The position numbers and the translations under genes were made by a program. The notes beneath the pieces were generated by a model. That model did no database searches, was not told the origin of the DNA, and worked only from the letters and a program-made list of their open reading frames with translations. From positions 1-49,420 of the forward strand of contig JAAYDW010000033.1 of the NCBI GenBank assembly GCA_012729055.1: a stretch of 49,420 nucleotides of DNA. Reading direction: 5' to 3'. Shown here in pieces: positions 25,772 through 34,335 of the stretch; positions within the stretch are counted from its first letter, which is position 1; each line of letters opens with the position of its first letter. The stretch comes from Deltaproteobacteria bacterium. GTDB taxonomy: Bacteria; Desulfobacterota; Syntrophia; Syntrophales; Smithellaceae.

Positions 25772-25960
25772 TCAGTCAAATGGAAGCGAAAGTTGCAGAA
25801 GAGACGGATAGCAGCGGCGGCAGACGCCCTTGGAATAGGATCGGGCCCGGCAGGCCTCCAGATCGATGAAATAGCCGAATTTTCCGCACCACACGGAATT
25901 GCGGCCTGCTTTTTTGAGCGGGAGAGGCTGCGCATCGTTTTGTCGAACAACTTTTTTCAT
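25772..25960 (-). CDS. Small four-cysteine protein of unknown function
   Basis: 62 residues: MKKVVRQNDAQPLPLKKAGR..., with C25, C38, C47 and C50 in the sequence WCGKFGYFIDLEACRARSY and VCRRCY. The C-x12-C-x8-C-x2-C layout suggests a small zinc- or iron-binding protein. No ribosome site is evident before the ATG. Protein-like composition and the adjacent terminator support it over the overlapping frame at 25753. No function is assigned. Confidence 0.5.
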   Translation of the reverse strand: MKKVVRQNDAQPLPLKKAGRNSVWCGKFGYFIDLEACRARSYSKGVCRRCYPSLLQLSLPFD

Positions 25961-26085
25961 AAAAAATGAAACGCCGAAATCCCCGCTATTCTTTTCCGCC
26001 TCAGCCGTCGGGACGCCGAACGCCGACCCTTTCCGGCTTCTGTGCGGGAAAGACCGGCCGGGACATCGATATTCAGGTGCGCCGG

Positions 26086-26400
26086 TTACTTCCTGGTTGC
26101 TTTTTTACCGGCCGCAGGTTTTTTTGCGGCAGGTTTTTTTGCGGCAGGTTTTTTCGGGGCCGCCGGTTTAACGGCTTTCTTGGGCGCCGCCTTTTTCTTT
26201 GCCGTCGGCTTGGCTTTCGGTGCGGCTTTCCTGGGTTTGGGCGCCGCTTCCGCCTTCCTGGCCGGTTTGGGGCCCTTGTTCTGCATCGGCTCATCGCAGC
26301 AGATCAGCTCCGCGATGGCGCAGCCGCATTCTTCATCCACAATGACAGAAAGTCCGCATACTTCACAACTCAAAACATCACCTGGTTTTACGTTTGACAT
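26086..26400 (-). CDS. Desulforedoxin-like domain fused to histone-H1-like Lys/Ala/Pro tail
   Basis: 104 residues. The ATG at 26400 is chosen over a GTG at 26406 because the GAGGAGGGA site lies 7 nt before the ATG and touches the GTG. Residues 4-39 form a desulforedoxin/rubredoxin-like iron site (VKPGDVLSCEVCG ... ICCDEPM) with C12, C15, C34 and C35, spaced as in desulforedoxin; C25 and C27 are extra. Residues 43-104 are almost only K, A and P in KKPAA-type repeats, like eukaryotic or bacterial H1-like DNA-binding tails. Predicted to combine an Fe(Cys)4 centre with nucleic-acid binding. Confidence 0.85.
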   Translation of the reverse strand: MSNVKPGDVLSCEVCGLSVIVDEECGCAIAELICCDEPMQNKGPKPARKAEAAPKPRKAAPKAKPTAKKKAAPKKAVKPAAPKKPAAKKPAAKKPAAGKKATRK

Positions 26401-26463
26401 TGGCACTCCCTCCTCATTATTGATGGATCTTGATGTTGTTTGATACAGGCCCTGACGGAAACG

Positions 26464-26492
26464 ATATTAGTTCAAATAGTTCGATCTTTCAA
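26464..26492 (-). promoter_or_regulatory. Promoter of the desulforedoxin-H1 gene
   Basis: Minus strand TTGAAA, 17 nt, TAATAT, about 65 nt upstream of the start codon. Confidence 0.5.
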
Positions 26493-26569
26493 GCATTGAT
26501 TAATCCCGCGCGCATTTTTTTACGCCGCCGGGCCCCGCGCATACAGGCCGGGGGACGAAGTATCCGCGC

Positions 26570-26597
26570 GGCGGCAAAGGACAGGCGGCAAAGGACA
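26570..26597 (+). repeat. Two tandem 14-bp direct repeats upstream of cyclase promoter
   Basis: GGCGGCAAAGGACA occurs twice with no spacer and ends 2 nt before the -35 box at 26600. The position suits an activator site. Confidence 0.6.
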
Positions 26598-26599
26598 AC

Positions 26600-26627
26600 T
26601 TGACTTTGTCCGACGCTTTGGTATGAT
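26600..26627 (+). promoter_or_regulatory. Promoter of the CHASE2-adenylate cyclase gene
   Basis: TTGACT (26600-26605), 16-nt spacer, TATGAT (26622-26627). The ATG at 26623 lies inside the -10 box, which supports the later start at 26653. Confidence 0.55.
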
Positions 26628-26652
26628 TTTTCGCACCGAGGGAAAACGCCGC

Positions 26653-28914
26653 ATGAAACAAAAACTTAAGAAGCTTTTGCAGTTCACGCCGCTGACGATC
26701 GCCGTCGTTGTTATTCTGATTGCGCTCGCCCTGTTTCTGATCGACTTTCGTTTTCTGCGGCTGGTGGAACTCAAAGCCCTCGACGCGCGCATTGCCTCGC
26801 GCGGCCACCTGGCGCCCGGGGGAGAAACCGTCATCGCCGCCATTGACGAAAAAAGCATTTCCGAACTGGGGCGCTGGCCCTGGCCCCGCGCCACTCTCGC
26901 CCGTCTGGTGGAGCGACTGAAAACCGGCGGCGCCAGGGCGGTCGGTTTCGATATTGTCTTTTCCGAACCGGAGGAGGGCAAAGAGCGCAAAACGATCGAT
27001 GCGCTCGCCGCCGAGCTCACGAAACAGGGCGTTGCCGGCCCGAAGATCCTGAATCTGCTTGCCTCCCGGCGCGCCGCCGACCCGGACGCCGTTCTGGCCG
27101 ACGCCATCCGCAAAGCCGAAAACGTCACCCTGGGGTATTTTTTTCATTTTCCCCGCGGGCAACAGGAGCGCGACCTGGCGCATATCAGCGAAAAAACGCT
27201 TGCCGATCAGGCCCGGCGCATCGAAGACTCCCGTTACGCAATGATCAACGCGGCGACGGGCGAGCCCACCGACGCCTATCTGCCGCGCGCCTTCGCGCCC
27301 GAGGCCAACCTGGACATTTTTTCCAAAGCCGCGCAAAACAGCGGCTACTTCAACATGCTGCCGGACAGCGACGGGTCCAACCGCTGGTCGCCGCTCGTCA
27401 TCGCTTTCGGAGAAAATTACTACTCCTCGCTGGCCGTCTCGCTCGTTCAGGCCTACCTTGATTTTCCGGCCCTGGCGCTCAATCTGGAGCCTTACGGCGC
27501 CAAGAGCGTCAATATCGGCGACATCGAAATCCCAACGGACGAATCGGGCCAGTTGCTCATCAATTATCTGGGGCCGCCGCGGACTTTTCCCCACTATTCG
27601 ATTGCGGATATTCTGAAAGGCGCCGTGCCGCCCGACACCTTCCGCGATAAAATCGTTCTGGTCGGCGCCACCGCCGTCGGCATCTACGACCTGCGCGTCA
27701 CACCCTTTTCCGCCGCCTATCCCGGCGTGGAAATCCACGCCACCGTCGTGGACAACATCCTGCGTCAAAATTTTCTCACGCATTCGGCCACTACCCGCTT
27801 CATCGACATCTGTTCGATCATTGTCTTCGGCCTGATTATCGGCCTGGCGATTCCCCGCCTGCGCCCGATATCCGGCATGATCGCCGCTTTTGCGGTTGTG
27901 GCCGCCTTCGTGGCGGTCAACTTTCTGGTGTTCTTCCGCTTCAACCTCTGGCTCAACCTGGTTTACCCGTTTGTCGCCATGGCGCTCATTTACCTGGGCA
28001 TCACGATCTACCACTATTTCAAGGAGGAACGGGAGAAGAAGAAAATCCGCGGCGCGTTTCAGTACTATCTCAACGCGTCGGTCATCAATGAAATGCTCAA
28101 GGATCCGGCCAAACTGAAGCTCGGCGGCGACAAGAAGGACCTCACCGTCCTGTTTTCCGACATCCGGGGATTCACAACGATCTCCGAAAAACTCTCGCCG
28201 CAGGAGCTGGTTTCGCTGCTTAACGAATACCTGACCGCCATGACCAACAGGGTCTTCGCCCATGACGGCCTGCTCGACAAATACATGGGAGACGCCATCA
28301 TGGCGGTCTTCGGCGCGCCGCTGGCCCAGACGGACCACGCCCGGCGGGCCTGCCTGACGGCGTTGGACATGATGCGGGAACTGCGCCTCCTCAAGAAAAA
28401 ATGGCAAGGCGAAGGCCGCCCCGCCTTCGATATCGGCGTCGGCGTCAACTCCGGCGAAATGGTCGTGGGCAACATGGGCTCGGAAATGCGCTTCGACTAC
28501 ACGGTCATGGGCGACATGGTCAACCTGGGATCGCGCCTGGAGGGCGTCAACAAGGAATACGGAACCAGCATCATTATCAGCGAGTTCACCTACGACAAGG
28601 TAAAAGACGACATGTGCTGCCGCGAGCTCGACGCGGTGCGCGTCAAGGGCAAGCTCAAACCGGTCAAGATTTACGAACTCCTGGGAGAAAAGAAGGATGA
28701 ATCGTCCTTCAGCGCGTGGACCGATCCCTTTGCCCGCGCCCTGGCGCTGTACCGGGAAAAGAAATGGGACGATGCCGCCGCCGCGTTCGCGACCGTTTTG
28801 GAGCTCCGGCCGGAGGATCTGGCGTCGAAAATGTACATCGAACGCTGCCGGAATCTGAAAGACCAGCCGCCTCCCGAACCGTGGGACGGAGTTTTCGTGA
28901 TGACGAAAAAATAA
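26653..28914 (+). CDS. CHASE2-domain class III adenylate cyclase
   Basis: 753 residues from MKQKLKKLLQFTP (GAGGGA site). An N-terminal membrane segment (about 10-32) leads into an extracytoplasmic CHASE2 sensor (about 35-370; VIAAIDEKSISELGRWPWPR, VGFDIVFSEPE, VLVGATAVGIYDLR). Three membrane segments follow (about 385-465), then the cyclase domain (about 495-680): first metal site LFSDIRGFT, second at DKYMGDAIMAVFG, and FDYTVMGDMVNLGSRLE carrying the Thr, Asn and Arg expected for ATP use. A short TPR-like tail closes the protein. It should make cAMP in response to an external signal. Confidence 0.92.
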   Translation: MKQKLKKLLQFTPLTIAVVVILIALALFLIDFRFLRLVELKALDARIASRGHLAPGGETVIAAIDEKSISELGRWPWPRATLARLVERLKTGGARAVGFDIVFSEPEEGKERKTIDALAAELTKQGVAGPKILNLLASRRAADPDAVLADAIRKAENVTLGYFFHFPRGQQERDLAHISEKTLADQARRIEDSRYAMINAATGEPTDAYLPRAFAPEANLDIFSKAAQNSGYFNMLPDSDGSNRWSPLVIAFGENYYSSLAVSLVQAYLDFPALALNLEPYGAKSVNIGDIEIPTDESGQLLINYLGPPRTFPHYSIADILKGAVPPDTFRDKIVLVGATAVGIYDLRVTPFSAAYPGVEIHATVVDNILRQNFLTHSATTRFIDICSIIVFGLIIGLAIPRLRPISGMIAAFAVVAAFVAVNFLVFFRFNLWLNLVYPFVAMALIYLGITIYHYFKEEREKKKIRGAFQYYLNASVINEMLKDPAKLKLGGDKKDLTVLFSDIRGFTTISEKLSPQELVSLLNEYLTAMTNRVFAHDGLLDKYMGDAIMAVFGAPLAQTDHARRACLTALDMMRELRLLKKKWQGEGRPAFDIGVGVNSGEMVVGNMGSEMRFDYTVMGDMVNLGSRLEGVNKEYGTSIIISEFTYDKVKDDMCCRELDAVRVKGKLKPVKIYELLGEKKDESSFSAWTDPFARALALYREKKWDDAAAAFATVLELRPEDLASKMYIERCRNLKDQPPPEPWDGVFVMTKK

Positions 28915-28939
28915 TGCGGCGACAAGGTTAAAAAAACAT

Positions 28940-30895
28940 ATGGCTTTGAGAAACGAACAGAAATACCGCAGCTGGGTCGAGGTCGACCTGGACAACTTTA
29001 CCGCCAACCTCCGGGAAATCCGGCGCCTGCTCGGCGACGGAATGGACTTCATGCAGACCGTGAAAGCCGACGCCTACGGCCACGGCGCGATTGAAATTTC
29101 GCAGGCGGCTCTCCGCGCGGGCGCGCGCATGCTGGGCGTCGCCAACGCCGACGAAGGCGTTCAGCTGAGAGTGAGCGGCATCGAAGCGCCCATCGTCATT
29201 CTGGGCCCCTCCACCCGGTCGGAAATTCCCGAACTCGTCAAATACCATCTGACGCCTTCCGTTTCCGACGCGGGATTTGCCGCCGCGCTGGAAGAACAGC
29301 TCGCCCGCGCCTCCCGGACGCTCGCCGTCCACGTGGAAGTCGATACCGGCATGGGCCGCGGCGGCACGATGCACAGCGAAGCCCCGGCGCTGATCCGCTA
29401 TCTCCGGACGCTGCCCCACGTCAAACTGGAAGGCATCTTCAGCCACTTCGCGGCCAGCGAACTCATGACCTTTTACAACGATGAACAGTGGCGCCTGTTT
29501 TCCGCGCTCCTGGCCCATCTGTACGACCAGGGCATCGATATTCCGATCAGGCACATGGACAACAGCGGCGCGATTCTGAATTATCCGGGGCTGAAGCTCG
29601 ACATGGCGCGCCCCGGCATCATGACTTACGGGATCTATCCGTCGGAGGAAACCCGGGGCAAAGCGGCGCTTCTGCCCGTCATGTCGTTCAAAACCTCGAT
29701 CGTGCTGATCAAGGAATTTCCGGCCGGGTACGGCATCGGTTACAACCGGTCCTACGTCACGAAAGGAACGACCCGCGTCGCGACCATTCCCGTAGGCTAC
29801 GGCGACGGCTATCCGTTTGTCCTGTCCAACACGGGCGAAGCGCTCATCCGCGGCCGGCGCGCGCCGGTCATCGGGCGCGTCTCGATGGACCTGTGCACGC
29901 TCGACGTCACGCACATTCCCGACTGCGCCGTGGGCGACGAAGTGGCACTCCTGGGACGGCAGGGGGACGAATACATCAGCGCCAACGAAATCGCCGCCAA
30001 GGCCCGAACGATCAGCTATGAAGTTCTTTGCGCGCTCGGCAAAAGAGCGCCGCGCGTCTTTCTGCAGAAAGGCCGGACCGACGCGGTGGAGCCCAGGCTG
30101 CGCCGGATTTTCGTCCCCGGCGAGGAGAAGTCCATCGCGCGCATCGACGGCATCATCCGCCACTGCCTCCAGACGCGCACCCGCGACGAGGAGCTGGGCG
30201 ACGCGATTTATTACGAAGTCATCGAAACCCTCTTCGGCAAGGAAGACCGGCAGCTCGAACTGCGGTCCTGCTTCCGCTACGACATCACCATTGCGCAGCT
30301 GGCGGAGGCGGCGGAACACCGGCGGCGCTCCGACGCCTATTTTCAGCTGCGGACGCACGTTGAATACAAGAAGACCATCCGCAGCCATATTTTCATGATC
30401 GGCTGCGCTTCGGACCGGGCGCAGCTCGAAGCCCTCATCGAAGACGAACACTGCGAATACCGCTGGATTCTGGGCGGCGGCGAAGACGTGATGATCGAGC
30501 GCGATTTCACCGTGGAAAAAATGCGCATCGACGGCGAGGACATTCCGGTCATCGACGCTAAAAAGACAAACCGCGGCTACGAAGTCTGGTGCGGCAGCGA
30601 CGCGCTCAAAGCCAAGATCAACCGGGAAGTGAAAATCGAAATTGAAATCCTCACCAAGAAAGCCAAAAACAACCGCACTTTCCCCGTTTATCTGCTCTAC
30701 CCGACCCGCGGTCTGGAAATCAATTTTCACTACGAACACGCGGCGCTTAAAAACGTCCGGGCAGAGAGCTTTTTTGCCGGGCGGCATCCGCAGGCGTCCA
30801 TCCGCGCCTGGAAGGGCCGGTCGATTTCCGTGCAGGTTCCCGGCGAGGAGTGGGTTTTTCCGACCAGCGGCGTGATATTCATCTGGGACATTTAA
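28940..30895 (+). CDS. alr: Alanine racemase with a large C-terminal extension
   Basis: 651 residues; typical racemases have 360-390. The N-terminal part (about 10-375) is a complete PLP racemase: PLP lysine K42 in QTVKADAYGHG, HMDNSGA, ARPGIMTYG, the catalytic-tyrosine region GYGIGYNRSYVT and the GRVSMD loop with GDEV after it. It supplies D-alanine for peptidoglycan. The last ~270 residues (from about VEPRLRRIFVPGEEK) form an additional region with no recognised family, containing alternating beta-like segments and FMIGCASDRAQLEALI. Starts 25 nt after the cyclase, so possibly co-transcribed. Confidence 0.88.
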   Translation: MALRNEQKYRSWVEVDLDNFTANLREIRRLLGDGMDFMQTVKADAYGHGAIEISQAALRAGARMLGVANADEGVQLRVSGIEAPIVILGPSTRSEIPELVKYHLTPSVSDAGFAAALEEQLARASRTLAVHVEVDTGMGRGGTMHSEAPALIRYLRTLPHVKLEGIFSHFAASELMTFYNDEQWRLFSALLAHLYDQGIDIPIRHMDNSGAILNYPGLKLDMARPGIMTYGIYPSEETRGKAALLPVMSFKTSIVLIKEFPAGYGIGYNRSYVTKGTTRVATIPVGYGDGYPFVLSNTGEALIRGRRAPVIGRVSMDLCTLDVTHIPDCAVGDEVALLGRQGDEYISANEIAAKARTISYEVLCALGKRAPRVFLQKGRTDAVEPRLRRIFVPGEEKSIARIDGIIRHCLQTRTRDEELGDAIYYEVIETLFGKEDRQLELRSCFRYDITIAQLAEAAEHRRRSDAYFQLRTHVEYKKTIRSHIFMIGCASDRAQLEALIEDEHCEYRWILGGGEDVMIERDFTVEKMRIDGEDIPVIDAKKTNRGYEVWCGSDALKAKINREVKIEIEILTKKAKNNRTFPVYLLYPTRGLEINFHYEHAALKNVRAESFFAGRHPQASIRAWKGRSISVQVPGEEWVFPTSGVIFIWDI

Positions 30896-30911
30896 CAAAG
30901 GGAGGGGAAAA

Positions 30912-31859
30912 ATGATCGTCGATTCCCATTACCACTACATGACCGCCATGAGCGAAAAGGGAGCGGCCGAGATGGTCGGCATGCTTTTTTCTGAAGCCCG
31001 AAAAATGGGTATGAACGCGGACTACGACACAATGCTGCAAACGGCCGTCCGGACCTGGGCCGATCCGCTCGCAAACCGTCTCATCGAAAACATGGACGAA
31101 GCGGGCGTAGACGTCACCGTCGCCGTCAACGTGGACGACATCGCCATCAAATTCTTCACGCCCGAGGTCATCGACCGGCAGAACCGGATGCTGGGCGAGG
31201 CCCTCCGGCGCCATTCCGGCCGGCTTGTCGGCCTGGCCGGCATCGATCCGCGAAGACCCGAAGCGGCGCAGATGGCCAGGATCTGCATGGAAGAGTACGG
31301 CCTGGCCGGCGTCAAGTACCACCCCGATCACGGCTTCGATCCGGCGGGGGCAGACTCTTACAGAGTCCTCGAAGTTCTGGCCCGCCACCGCGGTATTCTC
31401 CTGTCCCACACGGGGCCGCTCATGCCCCGGGGGCGCAGCAAATTCGCCGATCCGCTCCTGCTGTCCGACATCGCCGTCGATTTTCCGGAAATCCGGGTCA
31501 TCGCCGCGCACTCGGGCGGCTACATCCACTGGCGTCCCTGGGCGGCGCTGGCCGCTTATCAGACGCCCCTTTACGGGGATCTGGCGGTCTGGGATACGCT
31601 GGCCTGCCGCAACTACCCGCTTTTCTGCCGCCAGCTGCGCGAGGTCATCGATCTGGCCGGAGAAGAGAAAATCCTCTTCGGCACGGACGGCCCGGTGCAG
31701 TCGCTTTTATACCCGATCAAAACCATGATCGGCTTTGTCCGCGATCTGCCCGAAAAGGCGCCGCCGGATATCCGCTTCACCCGGGAAGAAGTCGATCGGA
31801 TTCTGGGCGCAAACGCCGCGACGGTATTCGGTCTTGGATCCAAAGACGAACCGTCCTGA
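30912..31859 (+). CDS. Amidohydrolase family 2 metal-dependent hydrolase
   Basis: 315 residues, TIM-barrel of the ACMSD/amidohydrolase-2 type. Metal ligands: HYH in DSHYHYM (residues 5-7), a His in YHPDHGFDP, the His in LLSHTGP, HSGGYIHW, and Asp in FGTDGPV. The family includes decarboxylases and hydrolases of aromatic or cyclic acids; the substrate is not identifiable. Strong ribosome site (GGGAGGGG), 16 nt after alr. Confidence 0.87.
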   Translation: MIVDSHYHYMTAMSEKGAAEMVGMLFSEARKMGMNADYDTMLQTAVRTWADPLANRLIENMDEAGVDVTVAVNVDDIAIKFFTPEVIDRQNRMLGEALRRHSGRLVGLAGIDPRRPEAAQMARICMEEYGLAGVKYHPDHGFDPAGADSYRVLEVLARHRGILLSHTGPLMPRGRSKFADPLLLSDIAVDFPEIRVIAAHSGGYIHWRPWAALAAYQTPLYGDLAVWDTLACRNYPLFCRQLREVIDLAGEEKILFGTDGPVQSLLYPIKTMIGFVRDLPEKAPPDIRFTREEVDRILGANAATVFGLGSKDEPS

Positions 31860-32055
31860 AACATCCGGCAGACCGGATGGGTGTGCGGAAATCTTTTCCT
31901 GCCGCAAACGCGGCTGCAGCGTTCAAACCTCTTGATGCGATTGTGAAAACGGACACGCCGGGCATGTTTGTAAAAACATCCGCGCTGTTCCGCTTTCAAA
32001 AAAAAGTTGCTTTTTCGCCGGGAAACTGAATAATTATTTTTAAGAAAAAGACGTT
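31860..32055. other. Intergenic region before the phosphate transporter
   Basis: 196 bases with an inverted repeat CATCCGG-CAGA-CCGGATG (31862-31879) just after the amidohydrolase, and a possible promoter TTGCTT, 16-17 nt, AATAAT/ATAATT near 32010-32039 for the transporter. Confidence 0.4.
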
Positions 32056-33666
32056 ATGCAATATTTCACCATTATCGCCGGCCTGATCGGCGGACTCGGC
32101 CTGTTTATTTACGGGATGTTCCTGCTGAGCGACTCGCTCAAAAAGCTGTCGCTCGGCATTTTAAAGTCGCTTCTGGAAAAGATCACCTCCAACCGCGTCA
32201 AATCGATGCTGGTCGGGCTCGGCGTCACCGCCGTGATTCAGAGTTCCAGCGCCACATCCGTGATTCTGATCGGTTTTTTAAATGCGGGGATCTTGTCGCT
32301 CGCAGCCGCGATCGCCATCATGATCGGCGCCAATATCGGCACCACGGTCACGGCCCAGTTAATCGCCTTCAAGCTGACGGCCGTCGCGCCGCTTTTCGTC
32401 TTTGCCGGCACTGTCTATTTTTTCTTCGCGAAAAAGCAAAAGGAAAAAAACAAGGGGCTCGTGGTTCTCGGGTTCGGCATGCTCTTTCTGGGACTCGCCA
32501 TGATGAGCCTGTCCGTCGCGCCGCTGTCGCAAAACGAGGCCGCCCGCAACGCCTTCGTCTCCTTTGGAAAATACCCGGCGCTGGGTATCCTGACCGGTCT
32601 CGTAGTCACCGTCGTTTTTCAGAGTTCCTCCACGACCACCGGTATGATCATCGCCTTTGCGTCGGCCGGGCTGCTTGACCTGCCCTCATCGATTTACCTG
32701 GTGTTCGGAACCAACATCGGCACCTGCATCACGGCCCTCCTGGCCAGCATCGGCGGCAATTTCGCCAGCAAGCGGCTGGCCTGGGGCAATACGTTCTTCA
32801 ACATCTTCGGAACGCTCATCGCCGTGGCCATGGTCCCCCTGTATTTGAAATTCATTCCGCTCACCTCCGGCGACATTGCCCGCCAGGTCGCCAACACGCA
32901 CACGGTTTTCAATGTAATCAACACCATTATTTTTCTGCCGCTGACCTCGTTTTTTGTTGTGTTTCTCAATAAAATCATTCCGGGGCAGGACTATGCCAAA
33001 AAGGAAATCAAATACCTGGATAAAAACCTGCTGGGCGTACCCCACCTGGCCATCCGGGCGGTCATCAGTGAAATGGTCGTGATGCTGGACACCTGCGCGG
33101 AAATGCTCGCCAAAGCGAGAAGGTGCACCGCGGATTTCAGTTTCAAGCTGCGCGATGAAATCGCCGTGGACGAGGAATCCGTCGATGAAATGCAGAAATC
33201 CATCACGGAATATCTGGTGCAAATCACACAGAACGAACTGCCGCACAAATATTCCCGGATGGTGCCCGCTCTGCTGCACAGCGTGAACGACCTGGAAAAA
33301 GTAGGCGACTACTGCGAAGACATCATTCTCTTGTCGCAGCGCGCCTACGAAAACGATCTGCAATATTCCGAAGAGGCGGACCGCGAACTGCAGGCGCTCT
33401 TCGATAAAACGGAACGCATCATGGGGGAAACCCGCAAAGCCATGCAGCAAAACGATCAGCCGGCCGCGGCCGTCACCCTGGACATCCAGAAGGAAATCGA
33501 CGAACTGATTGCGGTCTACAAGATCAACCACATCAAACGGCTGGAAAACTCCGTCTGCATCAGCAACGCCGGCCTCGTCTTCAACGACATTCTGACCAAC
33601 ATCGACAGACTCAACAACCATCTGTGCAACATCACCAAGGGCATCCTGCACCTTGGCAAACGGTAA
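32056..33666 (+). CDS. Na+/phosphate cotransporter with PhoU-like domain
   Basis: 536 residues, inner membrane. The two PNaS repeats each carry the family's QSSS motif (VIQSSSATSVILIG and VFQSSSTTTGMIIA), with GANIGTT and GTNIGTC after them, among about eight membrane segments (residues 5-310). Residues about 340-535 are a helical PhoU-like cytoplasmic domain (MLDTCAEMLAKARR; HSVNDLEKVGDYCEDI). Probably sodium-driven phosphate (or other anion) export or uptake, of the YjbB/NptA type. Confidence 0.92.
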   Translation: MQYFTIIAGLIGGLGLFIYGMFLLSDSLKKLSLGILKSLLEKITSNRVKSMLVGLGVTAVIQSSSATSVILIGFLNAGILSLAAAIAIMIGANIGTTVTAQLIAFKLTAVAPLFVFAGTVYFFFAKKQKEKNKGLVVLGFGMLFLGLAMMSLSVAPLSQNEAARNAFVSFGKYPALGILTGLVVTVVFQSSSTTTGMIIAFASAGLLDLPSSIYLVFGTNIGTCITALLASIGGNFASKRLAWGNTFFNIFGTLIAVAMVPLYLKFIPLTSGDIARQVANTHTVFNVINTIIFLPLTSFFVVFLNKIIPGQDYAKKEIKYLDKNLLGVPHLAIRAVISEMVVMLDTCAEMLAKARRCTADFSFKLRDEIAVDEESVDEMQKSITEYLVQITQNELPHKYSRMVPALLHSVNDLEKVGDYCEDIILLSQRAYENDLQYSEEADRELQALFDKTERIMGETRKAMQQNDQPAAAVTLDIQKEIDELIAVYKINHIKRLENSVCISNAGLVFNDILTNIDRLNNHLCNITKGILHLGKR

Positions 33667-33748
33667 CAGAGCTTTTGACCGGCGGCGGACAAGCCCGCAA
33701 GGACGCCGCAAATCCGGAGGCTCCCGATCCGCATGGAGGCGCAAAGAC

Positions 33749-34195
33749 ATGACTTTCTGGAAAAGACTGATGCTTGGCAGTTCACTGGCCCTGTGGACGT
33801 GGACCGCGGGCGGCGCGGCGGCGCCGGTCGTCGAACCGCCGGACGCTTTGGCCATCCGCGGCTATGACGCCGTCGCCTACTTCACGCAGGGACGGACGAA
33901 AAAAGGCCGGGCGGATCTGACTTTCCGCTGGCGCAACCGGACCTGGCGTTTTGCGACGCCGGAAAACAGAACGCTTTTTGCCGCCGATCCCGGGCGATAC
34001 GCCCCGCAGTACGACGGCTATTGCGCATGGGCGATGAGCGAGGCGCGCCGGGCCGAAACAGACCCGGAGGTCTGGAAAATCGTCGACGGGAAGCTGTATC
34101 TCAACTGCAGCCCGTCCGCCGCCGAAAAATGGAGCGCGGACATCCCCGGCAACATCAGGAAGGCGGACGAAAACTGGCTGCGGCTTGAACGATGA
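33749..34195 (+). CDS. Exported YHS-domain protein
   Basis: 148 residues from MTFWKRLMLG; the frame is open further upstream but an export signal begins here. Signal peptide about 1-24. The YHS-like domain follows (IRGYDAVAYFTQGRTKKG, WRFATPENRTLFAADPGRYAPQYDGYCAWAMS). This subtype occurs in periplasmic proteins, often near metal or respiratory functions, and may bind a metal through its Cys. Function unknown. Confidence 0.82.
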   Translation: MTFWKRLMLGSSLALWTWTAGGAAAPVVEPPDALAIRGYDAVAYFTQGRTKKGRADLTFRWRNRTWRFATPENRTLFAADPGRYAPQYDGYCAWAMSEARRAETDPEVWKIVDGKLYLNCSPSAAEKWSADIPGNIRKADENWLRLER

Positions 34196-34214
34196 CCTCA
34201 CGGCAGGCATCCCC

Positions 34215-34316
34215 ATGATTCAGATTCCTATGGGCGATGAGCGCGGCAATGTCGTCCGTCAGGATGCCGAGATGATGCAGATCGCAGCGCATGTGCAGGC
34301 CGCCCTCAGGCAATGA
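34215..34316 (+). other. 33-codon open frame, possible gene remnant
   Basis: MIQIPMGDERGNVVRQDAEM... to a TGA at 34314. Protein-like composition but no ribosome site and no recognised family. It could be the last piece of a deleted gene. Weak. Confidence 0.2.
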
Positions 34317-34335
34317 GCAGCGGCCGACCGCGCGC

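Noticed and set aside
26500-29052. 850-codon minus-strand frame opposite the adenylate cyclase
   Set aside because: Shadow frame; the plus strand encodes a complete CHASE2-cyclase with promoter and ribosome site.
28928-30898. 656-codon minus-strand frame opposite alr
   Set aside because: Shadow of the racemase gene and its extension; no recognisable protein.
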